Source: Anabas testudineus
Lineage: Eukaryota > Chordata > Actinopteri > Anabantiformes > Anabantidae
Length of the DNA stretch: 64,000 nt
Reading direction: 5' to 3'
NCBI RefSeq assembly: GCF_900324465.2
Contig: NC_046616.1
Coordinates: 9,588,047-9,652,046, forward strand
Of the stretch, positions 60,561 to 64,000 are shown one piece after another. Below the pieces are notes generated by a model. That model saw only the letters and a list, made by a program, of their open reading frames with translations, was not told the origin of the DNA and ran no database searches. Within the stretch, counting starts at the first letter, position 1. Each line of letters begins with the position of its first letter. A program made the translations under genes and the position numbers.

Positions 60561-61041
60561 ACGACTGGGCCTCTGATGGGTAGGTTGCTATGTAGAAAAT
60601 ATAATAATAAAAAATAAATAAAAATTAAAAAATTAAAATAAGCTGTGGATGTTTCCACGGTAGAAACGAAGACCAGCGCATAAAATTGTCTACTTGATAT
60701 TCCTTATTAGATGGAGTGCACATGTTGGCAATGGATGTGAAGGTTTTAAAATAAAACTCAGTAACCGGTGAAAAAAACAACAACAACAACAACAACAACA
60801 ATTTTGTGTTCAGTGAAGAGAAACGTTGAAATGAGGCAAATATTTTAATATCCAAGATATGAAGAAAAAACACTGAACTTAACTGCAGAAACTAATTGAC
60901 ATTGATGAACAGCAGTAGTTATAGGAACACGTGATATTAATCTCTACAAAACTGATAACAAAACAAAACACCAAGAATATCAACACAAAGCACTTTTTCT
61001 ATTTACAGTATGGTAATGTATAATACTGTTCAAAAGTACAT
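60561..61041. other. Spacer between rer1 and tp73, left part
   Basis: AT-rich, with a short (AAC)n at 60777-60800. Nothing coding seen. Confidence 0.5.
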
Positions 61042-61560
61042 CCATCTATCCATCTTCTTCGGCTCATCCTGGGCCGGGTCTGCCCAGACTTCCTTCCCCT
61101 ACGCAGCTCCTCCGGGGGAATACCGAGGCGTCCTCAGGTTAGTTGAGAGACATAGTCCCTCCAATGTGTCCTGGGATTTCCTCCCGGTGGGACATGTCCT
61201 GGAGGCATCCGGAACAGATGCCCAAGCCACCTCAGCTGGCTCCTCTCGAGGAGGTGACGGAGCTCCTCGCCCTATTGCCTGTGGCTAAGCGTGCGCACAG
61301 CCACCCTGCGGATGAAACTCATTTGCTTGTATCCGGGACCACATTATTTCGGTCAGGACGCAGAGCTCATGACCAAAGGTGACAGTAATGTAGACTGACT
61401 GGTAAATCTGCTCCTACCTACCACGACGGACCTGTACATCGACCGCATTGCTGGAGCCGATGCACGGATCCGTCTGTCAGTCTCACGCTCCCTTCTTCCC
61501 TCCCTCATCATCAAAGAGGCAGAATCTGTCCTCCAACCTGGAAGCCACCCTTTTCCTATT
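61042..61560 (-). mobile_element. Degenerate LINE 3' region (L2/Rex type)
   Basis: The plus strand reads TCCATCTATCCATCTTCTTC, GGCTCATCCTGGGCCGGGTC, CACCTCAGCTGGCTCCTCTC, CACCCTGCGGATGAAACTCA and CACGACGGACCTGTACATCG. This is the reverse complement of the 3' coding and tail region of an abundant teleost non-LTR retrotransposon. It is GC-rich beside AT-rich DNA, truncated and internally deleted, so inactive. Confidence 0.7.
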
Positions 61561-62927
61561 TTTTGTTCATAAGCACAAACAGTCCTAAAGCATTAAGGTG
61601 CTCTTTCTTTGACCAGTGTTTAATAGATGAAAGCATATGTCTTTAGGAGAGCCTTAGAAAATGACTACAACTCATGTACAAGGTGTTGTCCTGGTACAAA
61701 GTCAAGTACTTCCTACAAACAAATCTCATACAATACTAGAATTGCACCACGATTAATCATGTTAGTTGGCAATCTAGAAAAAAAAGGAATGTTACTATTA
61801 AATATTCACAGACAAGTGCCGTGAAGATACATGTTAGGTACACAGCTAGCTATAATCAGTATATGAGGACCTTGCCCTGCAAGGCTATTTAAAACACAGA
61901 GAGGACAAAAAAATGCTACTTTCGTATCTGGCGTCTTGATAAACAGGGAGGCTATTCTCAATTTATCACTCACAATTCTGATTCACTCCCCGCTATTCAG
62001 AAATAATACTGTTTTTCATATGTTGTTTCCTAGATGTTTTGCAACGTGCTTCTATACAAGAAGTAACACAATATTATGACATAGATGAGTAAGTAAATAA
62101 TGGATTGACTTTGATTTCCAGTCAGAGGATGGATGAATACATGCTGTTAATACCAAAGATAACTGGTGTTTAACAATGAAATGATAAAGGCAAATTGAAC
62201 TAGATGTCATCACATTATTATACCCATTAAAATATACATGACTATGTGTTCCCATAACTTTAGTTGGGTTTACCATTCAATTCTATACATTCGGTTCAAA
62301 CAGGAGATACACCATTTAGAAACTAAATACCCCTTTTCTGCAACATCTAGTCCAAAACATATACAAGATACAGTATATACATTTGTACATGTGAGAAAAA
62401 AAATTAAAAAACAATAAATAAGTAAGCTGAGATCTAAATTTGTATATCCAAAAGCAAAATGAAAACAAGAAAGAAAAAAGGTGATTGTGCAATTGCTACA
62501 CCATATTCACCATAAATGAGGGTGCTGTAAAAGTAAAATGTGACGTATTGTTGCACAGTGCAACTGAGCAATATCTAATTTTCCAGAGTATTTGATATTT
62601 CATTGTTTTAACATGCACCTATCTGCCTAAATATATTCCAAACCATGTGTGTTTGACATGGACAGATGCTTTTGTCACATTATTCTCTCATGTTCGGTCT
62701 TGTCAGTGGAAAAATTGTTCGAGCACAGCATAAAGAATTAATGAGAAAGTGCATTGACACACAGAAAATGCCCTACTGTCACAACAAAACTAAATTATCT
62801 GCAAAATCACAGATTGAGATATGACAGCAACATCTAAAAACACATTTAGAGACAATATCCACGTCTTTACTCTGTAAATATGCAGATGCCCACAGCATTG
62901 GCACAACAGTCCAACTCGTTTTTAGCC
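61561..62927. other. Spacer / probable tp73 3'UTR
   Basis: Non-coding AT-rich DNA left of the tp73 stop codon. Much of the right part is likely tp73 3'UTR, but I could not fix a poly(A) site. Confidence 0.4.
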
Positions 62928-63771
62928 TCAGTGAACATCATTTTCCATGAATTCCTCTTTGATGGAGTGCTTGCTGCGTGATATCTTGCAGTCAGGCATG
63001 TCAAAACCAAAGTCAGCCCACTCATCAGTGGCTGCTGCCATCCCTGATGTCCCAACCACACCCGACCTGTTTGGGATGGTGATAGTGTGTCGAACACGGA
63101 AGTGCACAGCTTCCATAACACGCTGACGTTGCAGTTCCCCACCGGCAGCCCCGATGGCTGCCATGGCAGAGGCAGCCACGTTGCTGCTGGAGCGAAGAAG
63201 CGGCTGGCTGTGATAGTCATGGTGATGAGTAGATGCAGGCAGTTGGAGGGAAGCACCTTGTTTCATGTCCTGCAGACCTCGCCAGATGGCATGGCGGGAC
63301 TGCTCTGGTATCTTCAGAGCACATAAATCCTGTTGAGGGTAGAAAGATAGACTTTGGTGGAATGTCAAAGTAAAAAAAAAAAAGAGACAGGAGTACACGT
63401 GCATGTTCATGTAAAAAAATGTGGGCCTATTCAAAACATTTACCTACATCTTCACAGTTGGGCCAGTTGGGTGCCTTCATTAGGACAAAACCAATGTATT
63501 GCCATCTTATTCTTTACTTTCTAAAAGCTTTTCTAACTTATTTAGAAATGTCATTTATATTTACTATTGTGTGTTCCTTTACTATTTGCATTCCATTGTT
63601 TTCTATAAAGCTCAATACATATAAAAATATTAGCCTATTGTTATTTAGATTATTATTATTAGGAATAGAGTGGTTACCTCCATGGAGAGGGTCTGGAGAT
63701 GGTAGATAGACTGGAGGCCTTGGGAAGTGAAGTATTCAATGAAGTTCTGACAGCCCAGACTGGTTAGAAAA
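62928..63771 (-). CDS. tp73: Tumour protein p73, last two exons (partial)
   Basis: p53-family transcription factor; this is the C terminus of the alpha isoform. Exons on the minus strand: 63771-63678 (94 nt) and 63329-62928 (402 nt with stop). The first gives the SAM core, FLTSLGCQNFIEYFTSQGLQ then SIYHLQTLSME. The second continues DLCALKIPEQSRHAIWRGLQ and the p73-specific GGELQRQRVMEAVHFRVRHT, TIPNR and DEWADFGFDMPDCK. It ends SIKEEFMENDVH, with an IKEE SUMO-type site near the end as in human p73. p63 is excluded because its tail differs (VIDAVRFTLRQTI). A histidine-rich insertion (THHHDYHSQ) precedes LLRSSS. DNA-binding and transactivation exons lie beyond the right edge. Confidence 0.95.
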
Positions 63772-64000
63772 CTGTATGGGGAGAAAAGCAGGGCTGCTTA
63801 GACTGCCGTTACATCACAGCTGCAAAGCTAAAAGTGGCACTAAAATATATTTACTACCTACATAAGATTGATGAAACTCACGGTTGTGCTTGGATAAAAA
63901 AAATAGAATATCTTAACTAAATAATTAGGGTCAGAATGTATGTTTACACAGAAGTAAATAGCTTTATGTTATTAGCTCACTGTCTAATCAAGCTTTTATT

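Noticed and set aside
61010-61382. Two overlapping plus-strand reading frames as a gene
   Set aside because: They lie antisense on the GC-rich LINE remnant.
62867-63256. Second minus-strand frame overlapping the tp73 last exon
   Set aside because: Alternative-frame shadow; the true frame (62928-63329) matches the p73 C terminus throughout.
1-64000. CRISPR arrays, bacterial operons, rRNA genes or functional tRNA genes
   Set aside because: The sequence is vertebrate nuclear DNA. The only tRNA-like segment (54.96-55.02 kb) is a SINE head.

Overview
This is a eukaryotic nuclear window from a ray-finned fish, almost certainly a teleost. Intron-split vertebrate genes, a WRPW-type hes/her gene, a tandem T1R taste-receptor array, Tc1-like transposons, fish-type SINEs and degenerate LINEs all point there. 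The species cannot be fixed from the sequence alone.

Layout, left to right. (1) 3.0-16.3 kb, plus strand: gpr153, an orphan class-A GPCR, with five coding exons giving a 674-residue reading frame. (2) 17.5-18.1 kb: a decayed Tc1-like transposon. 19.6-20.85 kb: a decayed L1-clade LINE. (3) 23.3-24.34 kb, minus strand: a HES3/her3-type bHLH-Orange repressor with four coding exons, 229 aa, ending in WRPW, convergent with gpr153. (4) 24.5-29.8 kb: no coding sequence seen, but several stretches look like candidate regulatory DNA. (5) 29.87-50.52 kb, minus strand: three tandem six-exon class-C GPCR genes of the taste receptor type 1 family, closest to T1R2. All three have full-length open frames (823, 820 and 820 aa). 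(6) 54.25-58.65 kb, minus strand: rer1, six coding exons, 195 aa, with one GC-AG intron and a probable 5' non-coding exon near 60.4-60.56 kb. (7) 62.93-63.77 kb, minus strand: the last two exons of tp73 (SAM domain and alpha-type C terminus), which continues beyond the right edge.

The most interesting signal lies in the spacers of the taste-receptor array. At about 44.43-44.85, 36.85-37.08 and 35.16-35.47 kb there are decayed copies of rer1 exon 4 and/or its flanking intron, all in rer1's orientation. A piece resembling T1R intron 3 also lies in a spacer (43.32-43.49 kb). The array therefore seems to have grown by tandem duplication of a unit reaching from inside rer1 through the neighbouring receptor gene. 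The three receptor genes share an exact 20-bp upstream element containing a POU-octamer-like ATGCAAA core, a possible taste-cell promoter element. Their exons also show conflicting similarity patterns that suggest gene conversion.

Human GPR153, HES3, TAS1R1, RER1 and TP73 all map to 1p36.3, and TAS1R2 and TAS1R3 lie elsewhere on 1p36. The window is thus a compact teleost version of that block. All coordinates and splice sites were read by eye from ORFs, splice consensus and recalled family sequences; no alignment was run.
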